A stretch of 64,000 nucleotides of DNA from Septoria linicola. Its lineage: Eukaryota; Ascomycota; Dothideomycetes; Mycosphaerellales; Mycosphaerellaceae. Both the position numbers and the translations under genes were made by a program. The DNA is taken from contig CP099418.1 in assembly GCA_024114885.1 (NCBI GenBank), forward strand, positions 5,642,001 to 5,706,000, written 5' to 3'. Positions 48,377-58,998 of this stretch are shown one piece after another; positions within the stretch are counted from its first letter, which is position 1; each line of letters begins with the position of its first letter. The notes below the pieces were generated by a model. It did no database searches. It was not told the DNA's origin and worked only from the letters and a program-made list of their open reading frames with translations.

Positions 48377-48987
48377 ATAAAGAGGCCTACTACTAGTAGG
48401 AAGAGCCTTAGTAGAAAGCGGCCTATTACGTAAAAAGCGCCTCGTAAGATAGTAATAAAGAAGAAGAGAAGAGCTAGTCTAAAACTTACTATAAAGAAGA
48501 AATCCTATATTCTAAAAGTATAGTCGAATACTTAGAACATAGTACGAGCTAGTAGGCTTTCTAAGAAAGCTCTAGTATTTAGAAGGGTAAGGAAGCTCTA
48601 TCGCTATAAGCTAGGTAGTAAGTTAAAATATAGTCGGTAAACGTAGTTAGTACGCTAATCTATTATAGTTTTAGCTCTATAAGAGATTTAGATATTTTAG
48701 AGAACTAGGAATCTACTTATTAGTAAACTTCCCTTCTAGCGACTAGTAAGAGAGGTCGCCTATAGCTTTAAGTAGGATCTACGCTTTCGAGCTAGTATAC
48801 TAGAAGCGTTATAAGAGGTAGTAGAGCTCTATTTAATAAAGGTTTTTAAGAGTATATATCCTTCTATATTACTATTTAGTAGCTTATACTAACTTATATA
48901 GGTACTAACCTCTACGCTATCTATATAAAGCGAGTTACGATCTAGTAGAAGGATATATAGCTCGTTTAGAGAATACTTCGTATATAG
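48377..48987 (+). pseudogene. Histone H3-like gene carried by hAT (copy 2), two introns, RIP-inactivated
   Basis: This is the duplicate of 19369-19979 at offset 29,008. Exons are 48377-48617, 48669-48851 and 48902-48987, with the same splice signals (GTAAGT...GCTAAT...ATAG and GTATAT...TACTAAC...ATAG). The two copies differ at only a few C/T or G/A positions (for example AACATAG here against AATATAG in copy 1). Almost all RIP therefore happened before the 29-kb duplication. No indel disrupts the frame, and damage is confined to RIP-type stops and substitutions. The 47886-48376 segment upstream holds the sequence also found inverted at 63340-63615 and shows no promoter motif I can name. Confidence 0.85.
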
Positions 48988-49417
48988 AGCGTTATAGATA
49001 ATAAGAGTTATTTAAAGTAGTATAGTACTACGTATTATATTTAGCGTAAGGAATAGCGTTTAGGCTACTTCGAGATACCTAGCTATATAGTAGAAGCGTA
49101 GTATTAAATTATATTATAACTATAGCGAACGATATAAGATTATTTTCTACTTTTATACTATAAAACCTTCGTTTCCTCTTATCTCTATAGTTAGTATATA
49201 TAGTCGGCGCCTATCGTCCTTTTTATATACTTAGATACTTAAAGTATATAGATTTTAGTATACCTATACCTATACTCTTATAGGTACCTATATAGGTATA
49301 CGCTCTAACCTATATTTTCTAGTTATAGGTACTACCTATTAAGCTTTAGCAAGTTACCTCTCTAACCTATATCGATTACTAAGAACATAGGTTTAGACCT
49401 AACCCTACCTATACTAA
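48988..49417. other. hAT right subterminal region
   Basis: No gene. It contains repeated CTAACCTAT and TAGGTAC/TACCTA units (for example 49260-49430), the inverted counterparts of AGGTTAG units just inside the left end. These are candidate transposase-binding subterminal repeats. Confidence 0.6.
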
Positions 49418-49441
49418 CCTATTCCGACGTCTAGTCTCTTA
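49418..49441. repeat. Right terminal inverted repeat (49418-49433) and target duplication (49434-49441) of hAT copy 2
   Basis: CCTATTCCGACGTCTA followed by gtctctta. This pairs with 29926-29949. Confidence 0.93.
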
Positions 49442-49896
49442 GATCTTAGATTTCTAGAAGAAGATAATAGGCTATAGGATATTAAGAGCTACTTCTCTAC
49501 TACTAGGAATATATAGGTTAGTTCTTTAAAAGTCTCTCTTTTATATTCTCTCTTAGTAAGCTTAACTATAAATCTATACTAATTAAGTTTATAGCCTACT
49601 TCTAGATATATCTTTCTTATCTTATAGCTAAATATATTAACCTATAAGAGCTTCTTTTTAAACTTATTCTAGTAGCGTCTTCTATATAAGTTTATATTAA
49701 TAAAGCCTAAGCCTTACGAGCTAGAAGTCTTCTTACTTCTCTATAGCTAAAAATACTAGCTATAAGAGAATATATTCGCTATCTACTAATAGAAACGATC
49801 TTACTTTTACTATATTAAGAAAGCCTAGTCTTTAGGCTCGCTCTCTTTAAAGACGCCTTTATATTTATTTAACTACTAATAAAGGTTCCTAAGTAT
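49442..49896 (-). pseudogene. A' ORF3 fragment, second copy, left of A2
   Basis: Same sequence as 20434-20888. It is interrupted by A2 and resumes at 63130 (gtat repeated) up to 63339. The target bases gtat (49893-49896) are duplicated at 63130-63133. It contains no recognisable domain. Confidence 0.85.
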
Positions 49897-50175
49897 TAAT
49901 AGATAACAACTACCCTAATACTAACCCCCTAGGTAGGTATAAGAGCGGTCGCTATAGAACAAGACCTGTTCGGAGAGTAATAGTCTTGTAATACGTGTAT
50001 TAACTAGTAGTAACGAGCTCAAACTAGTAGTCCTAAGACTAAGAGCCTATACTAGGACCGTAGGATATTGAATTGATTAAGTAGAGTAAATATTGCTATC
50101 TTAGAAACGAGCTACTACCTTGCTTTTGTACTAAAACTACTAAGCACGGTATATAGGTAGGCCTTTACCTTACTA
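49897..50175 (-). repeat. 3' LTR of element A2
   Basis: 279 bp, matching 62851-63129 with RIP-type differences. 50176-50298, between it and the palindromic motif, has no visible gene. Confidence 0.92.
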
Positions 50176-50298
50176 ATCCTCCCTTCCTTAGTATCTAACT
50201 AGACACCTAACTACCCGTAGATCTTACTTAGAATTACTTAAAACTAGCCAGTTTTTCTATTAAAGTCTATTAAACTTTCAATTAGAGGCCTATTAAAT

Positions 50299-50321
50299 AG
50301 TTGCCTTTTCTAACGATAACT
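50299..50321. repeat. Palindromic ORF-boundary motif of element A2 (after ORF3)
   Basis: AGTTGCC, TTTTCTAAC, GATAACT. It is inverted relative to the other copies and lies just downstream of the end of ORF3. Confidence 0.7.
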
Positions 50322-50338
50322 ATAAAAAAAACATCTTC

Positions 50339-53300
50339 TTAGATCCGATTATTATTCGCTAGCCGCTATTCTTCTACTATATCCTTAGGGATCTCCTTAG
50401 GAACGGCCTCTCTCTTCTTCGACGCTAACACTTCTAAGTTACTATCTACGCTTATAAAGCTAGCTTCGCTAAACATATACTCCTTAATGTCTATAGCCGT
50501 AGCGTAGGCGGTATCGAATTAAGCTTCAGCTGTAGTCTACTATTTAGCTATATAGACCTTGAACTCCTCCTTACTTATACTAAAGAGCTTCTTTATTTCT
50601 ATACTTACTACCTAATCTGCCTATAGAACTCGGCCTACTAAGGCGTCGGAAATCGGGCCTAGGCTAGTTAATAGCACCTCTATAGCGAAAGGCTTTATCG
50701 CTCGTATAGGGTACATAGTACTAGAAGCTATAAAGAGTATCCGCTCGCGATAGAGATATACGCTATAGATCGTAGGAACGTTGACGTAATTACTATTAGG
50801 CAGCTTATCTAACGTACGACTATTAGAGTAGGCTAGAAACACTATAGGAATCAAGCGATACTCTTCGCCTATACGAGTATACCGCTAAGGGATATAGGAG
50901 TGCGAAATAACTAGCGAGCCCGTATTAGTATAAGGATTCTTCTAACTAAGCTTAAGATTAGCTTTTATTTCGTCGGTAATTACTAGAGGTATAGTCTCGA
51001 CGAAACCTATACCGTAGCTTTACTTATTAGCGATAATACGCCTTACTAGCTGCTTTGCCTCCTTAGGGTTAAAGAGCCTATTACTAATCGTGTCCGAGGT
51101 TAGTAAAAGTCGTCCTCTATCGCTAGTATCGTCTAGAGAGATTATAAACTAAACCTAATTAAGGCCCTTCTCCTTAAGTAGTATGTTCTCGTTTAAGGCG
51201 ATATACTAGAAGCCGTTAGGGTAGTTAGAACTAGCCTCGTCGTCGAAGATATAAAAGGCGGTAGATAGGTAGGCTACGTACTTAATAGTCGTATATAGAG
51301 TAGTAACTAGCTAGTATAGCTATAGTAGAGGATATTAGCGAAGAAGCTGTTAGGATAGCGAGTACTATATACCGCGAGACTAACTATACTAACTAATAGC
51401 CGTGTTATACTATCGATACACTATAAACTTATACCGTATAGCTTCGAGTAAAGAGTCTAGGATCTGAAATAGGCCTCTAGTAGAAGGAGAACAAAAGAGG
51501 AAGCCGTAGTCGGTCTAGGTACCCTTATTACTGTCGTAGTCTAAGAGCTCCCAAGTCTTCTAACGAACGTTAGAAGTAACCTTCAAGTCTACTTCGGTCG
51601 CTACGAACTAAAAGGGTCCGAGATAGCTTCCTCCTACCTCGCGTATTAGAGCGTTAATATCGTCCTCTAGTTCCTAAGTATTAGTACCCTTCTTACTACG
51701 ACGAGAGCGTCCTACTAGCTTAGGGAAGAAAGTATTCGCTTCTAGCTTAAACTACGTCTAGTTTTAAGTATTCTAGGCGATAAGGGCTTAGAGATCGGCT
51801 ATACTACCTATCTAAACAATACGCTAGTAGAGGGTATACGCTACGTTAGCCGTCTTCGGTAGCTTCAAGCCTATAGTATCACCTATCTTAGTTATATATT
51901 CTTTATAAAGAGGCTAGCTAAGGTACGGAAGAATATTAATTAAAGTATAGCTCTTAGCTACTTTCTTCTTCTCCTAGACATTATCGACTTCTTTAAGAGC
52001 TCCGCTAACGATTATACGGTAGTAGACTTCGGAGGTAATACTATCCTTTATATAAGCCTAGTAACGTAGATTAGGCTCCGAGTCGCTCTCTAGCTTAATT
52101 CTGCTATTATCTTCTAGCACGATTAGCGATAGGCGTTATAGACCTAGTAGCGGCTCCGTCGTAGGTAAAACTTAGTCTTATATAGGATCGCTATTACCTA
52201 AAGTACTTAGTATAAGAGAAGTTTCGATCGAGTTAATAATAGTTTCTCTAGCGCGAATTCTAGTAAGCCTCCCGCTCTTACGAAGGACAGGCGTAGGCTT
52301 CTTCGTAGAGCTTAGCGTTAACTTTTCTAACTAAGCTTTTAGCCTCTATATAGTACTAGGCGATATAGAATCCCTAAGACGAGGCTCCGGAGTCGTAAGT
52401 AGGCTACCTTCTTCTTCTTAACTAGAGTTTCGAGTAGGACTAGATAAGGATAGGCCCTTAGGCGTAGAGGAAGAGGGACGTTTATTAGGTCTTAGGTTTC
52501 TAGGAGGAGGTAATAGTCTATAGGACATTAACGGCTATTTCTCTACTACCGGGAACACGTAAGTTAGTTCTTCGAAGGCCTCTCCTTTAGTAAGCTTGAC
52601 CGTGAATCCGTACTAATCAAGTCTATAGCCCGCCTCTAAGCGCGCTTCTCTTATCTTATAGCTAAACACGTCGACCTACAAGAGCTCTACCTTAAACTTA
52701 TTCTAGTAGCGTCTCCTATCCAAGTTCGTATTAATAAAGCCTAAGCCCTACGAGCCGGGAGTCTTCTTACTTCTCTATAGCTGAAAATGCTAGCTACGAG
52801 AGAATATATTCGCTACCTACTAATAGAAACGATCTTACTTTTACTACGCCGAGAAGACCTAGTCCTTAGGCTCGCTCTCTTCGAAGACGCCTTTATACTT
52901 ATTTAACTATTAACGAAGGTTCCTAAGTATCTCTTTATTATATAAGACTTAGTTAAGGAAGGGGAAGTTTTACTCGTACCTAAACTCTATACGTAGCTAT
53001 TACTAGATTAAGTTTCTCTCCTTTACTAAGTCTCGGCCTTCTTAGCGTATCTTCTTTATATTATCGCGCTTTACGCTCTACGCGTCAAGGTGCTTCAGTA
53101 AAATCTTAGCTAAGAGGCGTTTAAAGAAGTTAAACACACCGATCTTTATTCTATTATTTACTTCCTCGACTTACTTAAGTATTAGGTCGATACTCTCCTT
53201 CTATTCTTATAGCGTTTCTAGCGATAGGATAGCTTCGGTAGCGTTATTAAGGTTTGTTATACTAGTAAGAGGTCTACTTAAGGCCTAGAAACTAATAAGA

Positions 53301-53860
53301 GAGCCTTCGCGATTAGTACGAGCGAGCGCTATACCTTATATAGAACTTAAAGAAGCTATTTTTCGTCTCTTCTTTAGAGAATCTTACCTAGGTAGTTCTT
53401 ATATCGGACTTCGAATAGGCGAGGTAGAAGGCGAAAGCGCCGGTCTTAACGAGCGTTTAGGCGTTAAAGAACACTAGAAAGGGGAAGTCTTGTTCTTTAT
53501 ACGCGATAGAGAAAGAGAACGTCTTTAATTAGTCGCGTTAGTAGCTTAGAGCGATATAAAGCGCGTGACTAGTAATAAGTAACTTAAATAGCGAGGAGGG
53601 TTAGGCGCGTAACTAGTTACAGAGTTTTCTATTATATTAGTTACCGCTTACGTGCACAAACAGCTATATAGCGTTACTAGGTAGTAACGAAAGATAAGAA
53701 TCGAACTTAATAGAAGTAAGGCTCTATAGTAACTAATCGATAGTTAATAAGGAAGAAGAGATCGTTTAGAGCGTGAAAGTAGTCTAATTATATACCTTAT
53801 CGTAGTAGCGTAACTACCGTTAGGATCAGGGGTCTATACGTAGGGCTTAGTTACGTAAGG
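50339..53860 (-). pseudogene. ORF3 of gypsy element A2, large protein distantly like ORF3 of B, RIP-inactivated
   Basis: A minus-strand frame of about 1,150 codons closed by TAA at 50339-50341. The N-terminal third has basic and coiled-coil text (SLKKRRKIASLSSIQGIALA, LSLETLQEQKESIDLILK). Near 51196-51216 it reads GFQYIALNEN, followed by FIISLDDTSDRGRLLLTS, and at about 50880-50920 SLVISHSYIPQRY. The order GFxHI..., SLDD..., distal H-rich block is like that of the GFxHIDL/NCTE fungal family suggested for ORF3 of B, but the HxD aspartate position is alanine here. A longer stretch free of stops, 50621-50854, is part of this frame. Catalytic activity is doubtful even before RIP. Homologous fragments of the same ORF make up A'. 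Confidence 0.6.
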
Positions 53861-53864
53861 TTTT

Positions 53865-53887
53865 AGTTATCGTTTAAAAAGACAACT
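53865..53887. repeat. Palindromic ORF-boundary motif of element A2 (between ORF3 and opposite-strand ORF)
   Basis: AGTTATCG, TTTAAAA, AGACAACT. It lies between the minus-strand ORF3 and the plus-strand ORF starting near 53958. Confidence 0.75.
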
Positions 53888-53957
53888 AAAAGTTTACTTT
53901 ACCTTAACGCTTCCGTAGCCGTCGTATACTACTAACGCTACTACTAACTACTATAAT

Positions 53958-54416
53958 ATACACCTCCCTATCGCCGACAAGGACTAAGACTTAGATATTG
54001 TCGTCGTTACCTCTACTAACTTAAAAGAGCCTTATTTTTCGTATACCTAGTCGACTTACTAGATCGCGCTTTCCGTATCGTAAGAGACCGCTAGCGCTAT
54101 AATTAATAGCTAGAAAGGAGCTATTAGAGCCGTTATTACCGAGGATTCAAGCTTCTCTACCTTTATATAGGCCGAAAACCTTAAACTTTAAGAATTCTCT
54201 ATTAGAAACTAATATTTTTAGCGATTCCTTTAGTTAGGCGCAAATTAGTAGTAAAAAGGCCCTTAAGATAGAAAATCATTATCTTACTTCGCCGATTAGT
54301 AATAGAAAAGGGCTCTAGGAAGGCAGATCGTAGTACTAACCTTAGAAATTACTAGTAGAAAAGAGCTTCGAAGGTATAGCTCTAGCTTAGATTTTAAGAC
54401 CTAGTAGTAGAAAGTA
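53958..54416 (+). pseudogene. Opposite-strand ORF inside element A2, unrecognised
   Basis: The plus-strand frame begins at ATA (53958-53960, possibly ATG before RIP) and reads through only Q/W-compatible stops: DLDIVVVTSTNLKEPYFSYT, then SAIINSQKGAIRAVITEDSS, then FSIRNQYFQRFLQLGANQQ. It is antisense to the retrotransposon genes and lies between ORF3 and pol. The composition (S, T, Q, hydrophobic) looks protein-like but no family is recognised. It ends where the 52-bp minisatellite starts, whose period is not a multiple of three. Confidence 0.45.
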
Positions 54417-54885
54417 GCTCGGGATAGCTAACTTTTGTAGCGATAGTAGGCTTAGGACTTAGAAAAAGGAGCGGGATAGTAGGTTAACTAGTAGACATAG
54501 AATCTATACTTAAAAGTTAAGCTTAGGAGAGTAACTAGCTATATAGATACTTATCTTAGCTATAGAAAATAGTATCGGGACAGTTAGAATTAGCTAGATT
54601 CTTACTAATCTAGTAAAAGAGAAGCTCGGGAAGCTTAGATTAGAGCTCGATAGTAGCTCTAAGAATAAAAGAAATGCTCGGGATAGCTAAGATTCAGCTA
54701 GATTTCTACTAGTCTAGTAAATTATAAGCTTAGGAAGCTCCGATTAGAGCTTAATAGTAGCTTTAGGACTAAAAGAAGCGCTTAGGAAGGTTAGATTAGA
54801 GCTCGGTAGTAGCTCTAGGAACAAAAGAAGCGCTTAGGATAGTATAATCTTAGAAAGATTAGCCCTTTTATAGTAGAGGCTAGGC
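54417..54885. repeat. 52-bp minisatellite in element A2, about nine units
   Basis: Units beginning GCTCGGG/GCTTAGG recur at about 54417, 54469, 54521, 54572, 54624, 54676, 54728, 54780 and 54832. Each is followed by AGATTAGAGCTCGATAGTAGC- and ATAAAAGAA-type sequence. The later units are best conserved. The array separates pol from ORF3. Confidence 0.85.
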
Positions 54886-54904
54886 TTTAGTAGCTAGATC
54901 TTAG

Positions 54905-57900
54905 CTCATGCCCCTAATTAAGTATCGCCTATCGAATTTCTAAATCTTTAGCTCTACTAGGCTAGCTTTAGCCTTTAGCTTACTAAGTCTTCTACTTCTT
55001 CTTTAAGCTCCGTTAGTAGCTAGCGTATATAACTCTCCCGTTCTTCTTAAGTCATTACTAATAGCTTACTAATAAAGATCTACGGATACTTATACCTAGG
55101 TAGAAGGCCTAGTTCTATAACCTTCTCTATCGGTAGTAGTACTTCTTCTAGTTTAACCTAATCCGGAACTAGCTTTAGGTTTTCTCGTAGAAAGGTATAT
55201 TTCTCAAGGTCTATCCTCTTATAGATATACTCTCGCTTAGAGCTATCTAGTTCCTTAAGTTTGTACGATATACCTCTCTATAATACTTTAGATACTCTAA
55301 AAGGGCCTTCTTACCTAAACGTAAGCTTATAGGAAAAGCTAGTTTTTAACTTAGAGCGGTATACTAATACGAGATCTCCTTCCTTTAGTATAGTAAGGTC
55401 TATATAGTAATGTTTATCGAAGTACGCCTTGTTCTGTTCTCGAAGACGCTATTAACGTAGCCGTCCTTCTTCTATAGTCGTTTCTATAGCTTCTAGAGCT
55501 TGAGCTCGAATCGTAAGAAGCTCTACTCTAGTTTTAACCTTGCCCTAATCTATAATCTAGAAGGTACGGTATTCTAGCTCGATTAGTAGTACTATATCAC
55601 GCTTAATTATTACCTCTAACGGTATTAGGCCGGTAGTAGAGACTATTATCGTTCTCTCCGCTTATAGAACCGCTAGAATATAGTCACGAATTATATAAAG
55701 GCCGCTATTAGAGAGCTTTAAGTAAGCGTCTAATATTGTCTTATAGCTAACTTTAACGATAGCGTTAGACTAAGAGTAGTATAGCGAAATGTTAATACGT
55801 TTAATACTATACGATAGTAGTAGCTTCTCTACGTTACTAAGGTTAGTCTTATAGTTGTCGAGGATAACTTCTATAGCGGCACCCTACTAGTAAAAGATCT
55901 CTTCCTATATAAACCTTACTATCTATACTAAGGAGATACTCTTCGCTAGGTACTAGAACATACGTGCTTCTAGCTAGCGCGATAGAGACTCGCGTATAAC
56001 TATTAACGAATAGTTCTTCGAGACATATAAGCTATCGATATACTACTACTAGCTAATAGTAACTTAGAGCGGGATTTATAGTTCTCTAGGCACCTGTCTC
56101 CTATACCGAAGACTATAAATAGTATATTACTAAACAGCGAGCGAGATTTAAGCCTAGACTCTATCCTACTACTATCGTTTCTAGATAAGATTATACGTCT
56201 GTTCAGCGCTACGATAACCGTTCTTATAATAGTATGCCTTGATAATACGAGCTCGTACTTTAGGTTTATCGATAACTCGCTATAGAGGTCCAGCTACTCG
56301 CTCTTAGCGCTAGAGCTAGTTATTCTTAATATAAAATAGCCGACACTTCTTCCTTAACCGCTTGTACTCGTTATTAGAAACTCTCTTAGGTCTTTATATC
56401 CGTATAAGTACGAAAGCGATATTTATTAACTCCTAAGAGTAGATCCTATTAATTGTAGGTAGCTCGCCCTAAATCACCTATATAGAGAAAGCGTTAACGT
56501 AAAAGGTATCGAAGAATTGCTCGTTAATTATTAGATCTACGTCTTCTTCCTATTCTATAGCCTCTATATCTTTAGGCGTAATAGGCTTCCTTAATAACGA
56601 ATCCGGAGCTATATACTTCTTACTAGGAACATATATAACGTTAAAGTCGAAGAGGTAGATCTATACTAGCTAGCGCGTTATTACTATATTCGGCAAATTA
56701 GAGGTAGCCTTGTTAAGCTAGTAAACGAGGGTATTTATATTAATCTCTAGTTAGAAGTATACTCCGAACAGCTATAGTTTCAGCTTCTTTAATACCTTTA
56801 GTATACTAAGGTATTCGCGCTTTCTAGTATCGTACTTAACCTCTACTAGGTTAAATAGGCCGGACTTATATCGAACTAGATAGCGGAGAAGTAGCTCGTC
56901 TCGATTATATTAGGAAAGCGTACATCCCTAACCTTTACCGCTCGAATCTATACCTACGACAATAAGTCCTACTCCTTCTCTAAAGTTAAGAGCAACTAGG
57001 GCTAGGGCCGAAACTAGTACCTTTAAGACGACATCTTTAGCTAGTTAGTGTTCGGTAGTCTATTAAAACTTAGTATTCTTCTATAAGAGTTTAAAGAGCA
57101 GAGTAAGGATAATCGTAAAACCTTTAACCTAGACGTAGTAGTACGTAACTACGCCGAGGAAGATTCGAACCTCCTTCTAATTCTCTAGCGTCGGCTATTT
57201 CTTAATCTTCGCTACTCTCGCGAAGTCTAGATAGCGACTATTAATACTAGTAAGGTAGCTAACGATTACTAACTGTTCGTAATAGAGCTATAGCTTGTTA
57301 AAAGCCACTATTATATTAGCTCGTTCTATGTTATAGAGAACGTCGTCTATAGCTATAATATGTTTAATAACGTAGTAGCGGAGGCTAGGTTTAACCTCTT
57401 TACTATCGTACTTCGTCTTAGGCCCTTTAATACTAATATTATTAAGGAACGGCCGTGCCTTATACGAGACATACTCTATAAGCACTTGATTAATAATACG
57501 AACGAACTAGGTAATAGAATTCGTAGCTCCTTACGGTAACGTTGTCTACTATAATAGTCCTAGCGGTAAGTCGAAGCCTATAAGGTCTCTATATGATTTA
57601 TCGAGTAGGATTTAGTTATATCTAGAGAAGATATTAACTAACGAGGCTAGCGCGTAACCGGCAAAGTCCTTAGAGAAACCCTTAGCGTTAGGTAGCAAGT
57701 TCGAATCTCTTACGGTAACTTGATTAAACTTCTAAGCTACGTTAATTAACCGATACTTCTTTAGCTTGCCTATCTCTATCTTTTTACTAATAAGGAAGTA
57801 TAGATTTCGATAAGCACTATAGTATAGCTTAAGAGTTCCAGCTTAGATTCGTTATCTTAGTATATCTTCTACGACGTACTATAGAGATAGGTTTAGCTTA

Positions 57901-58975
57901 AAGCCTAGATACTACTATAGCTTATAAGGAACTGTCCGAATCTTCTATAGTAGAGTAATATTAGGATTGATTCGGCCTAAATACGTAAAGTCTTACGTAA
58001 AGGCAGCTTCTTAGTTCCTTAGTATATAGTATAACAAATCTAGCTCCTTTAGTAGTAGTTCTATACTAGGTTTGAACTTTGTAAGCCGTTTAGGCGTAAG
58101 CTATAATCTAGGCTCGATCGTCGAGAACCTCTTAGTTAGGTACTTACTATTATAAGGTCTAGTGCTAGGTAGTATAGCCGCTTCCTTCTTAATATAAGTC
58201 CGTCGCTAGTCTTTTAATCCGCTAGGGTTTAAGCTGTTAGTTATAGTAATGTCCGTATTTACTAGTTTGATCTTGTCGGTAACTCGCTTATAAAGAGTAT
58301 AGGCGCTAATATAGTTATCTAGCTTCCGCTACCCTGTAGCTTCTTTATTACGAGCTCTCTCCGCTACTATATTAATAGCGGCCGAGATAACGTACGTCTC
58401 TTCGCTAAGCTCGTCGTCTGCTTTATTAGAAATGACCTCGTCGTAGAGTCCGGGTTCTTAGACAGCTAGCTCTACCTCTCTAAGCTTACTATAGGCAATT
58501 ATTAAGTATTCGCCTCTATAATTCGAACCCTAGCTCGATTAAGACACTAATATAGTATCGTTAAAACTATACCTAATACCCTAGTATAAGTCTCGCTCGC
58601 TAGTATAAGCTAGCTTAGCTTCGCTAGTAGCTAGTAAAAGCTTCTTAAGTCGACTATTTTAGCTAAATTTAGCGATATTGCCTTCGATAGCCGCTACTAC
58701 GAGATAGTTATACTATATTTGAGTCTAGCTATAATTGACCCGTCTTAATAGCTCGAGCTGTTACTGTAGAGAGGTACTTTGTCTAATCAAGTCTACTATA
58801 AAATAGTCCCTAAAGTAGATTACCTTTATATACGATAACTACTATATAAGGTAGTTAAAGACTTGATTCTCTAGGAGTTTAGAGCTATCGGTAACCGTAA
58901 ACGAACACTAGTACTAATCGCTTATCTATCTATACTACTAGTATAGTTTAAAGTATAGTATAGGAGGTATAACGT
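54905..58975 (-). pseudogene. pol: Pol of gypsy element A2, RIP-inactivated
   Basis: The minus-strand frame contains RT at about 57288-57485 (FLNNISIKGPKTKYDSKEV, then LRYYVIKHIIAIDDVLYNI), the fungal gypsy FxDDxxxKGP block with catalytic D-D changed to N-N. Integrase C-terminal text lies at about 55260-55560 (AYFDKHYYIDLTILKEGDLV, FRQEGPFRVSKVL), and a C-terminal extension (VLLPIEKVIELGLLPRYKYP) reaches about 55000. RNase H and the DDE core should lie between these but were not resolved residue by residue. The stop is not distinguishable from RIP stops. The start is placed at the palindromic motif 58976-58998. Confidence 0.78.
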
Positions 58976-58998
58976 AATTATCGTTTAAAAAGGCAACT
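58976..58998. repeat. Palindromic ORF-boundary motif of element A2 (gag/pol)
   Basis: Same as 3361-3383 in A1: AATTATCG, TTTAAAA, AGGCAACT. Confidence 0.7.

Larger units (their letters stand above)
29934..49433. mobile_element. Complete hAT DNA transposon (about 8.2 kb, 19.5 kb with nested B2)
   Basis: The element has perfect 16-bp terminal inverted repeats and an 8-bp target duplication. Near the ends (29950-30090 and 49200-49417) are several ATAGGTTAG-like subterminal repeats, in opposite orientation at the two ends. The transposase is on the minus strand near the left end, and the H3-like gene is on the plus strand in the right arm. Gypsy element B2 is inserted at 36615. Without B2 the length is about 8.2 kb, long for a fungal hAT, which fits the presence of cargo. 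It inserted into an old copy of element A (ORF3). Confidence 0.9.

Noticed and set aside
50621..50854. Minus-strand 77-codon ORF as a separate gene
   Set aside because: It is a chance stop-free stretch inside the larger ORF3 frame of A2, and the same frame continues on both sides through RIP stops.
57288..57485. Minus-strand 65-codon ORF as a separate gene
   Set aside because: It is the reverse transcriptase piece of A2 pol, bounded by RIP stops.
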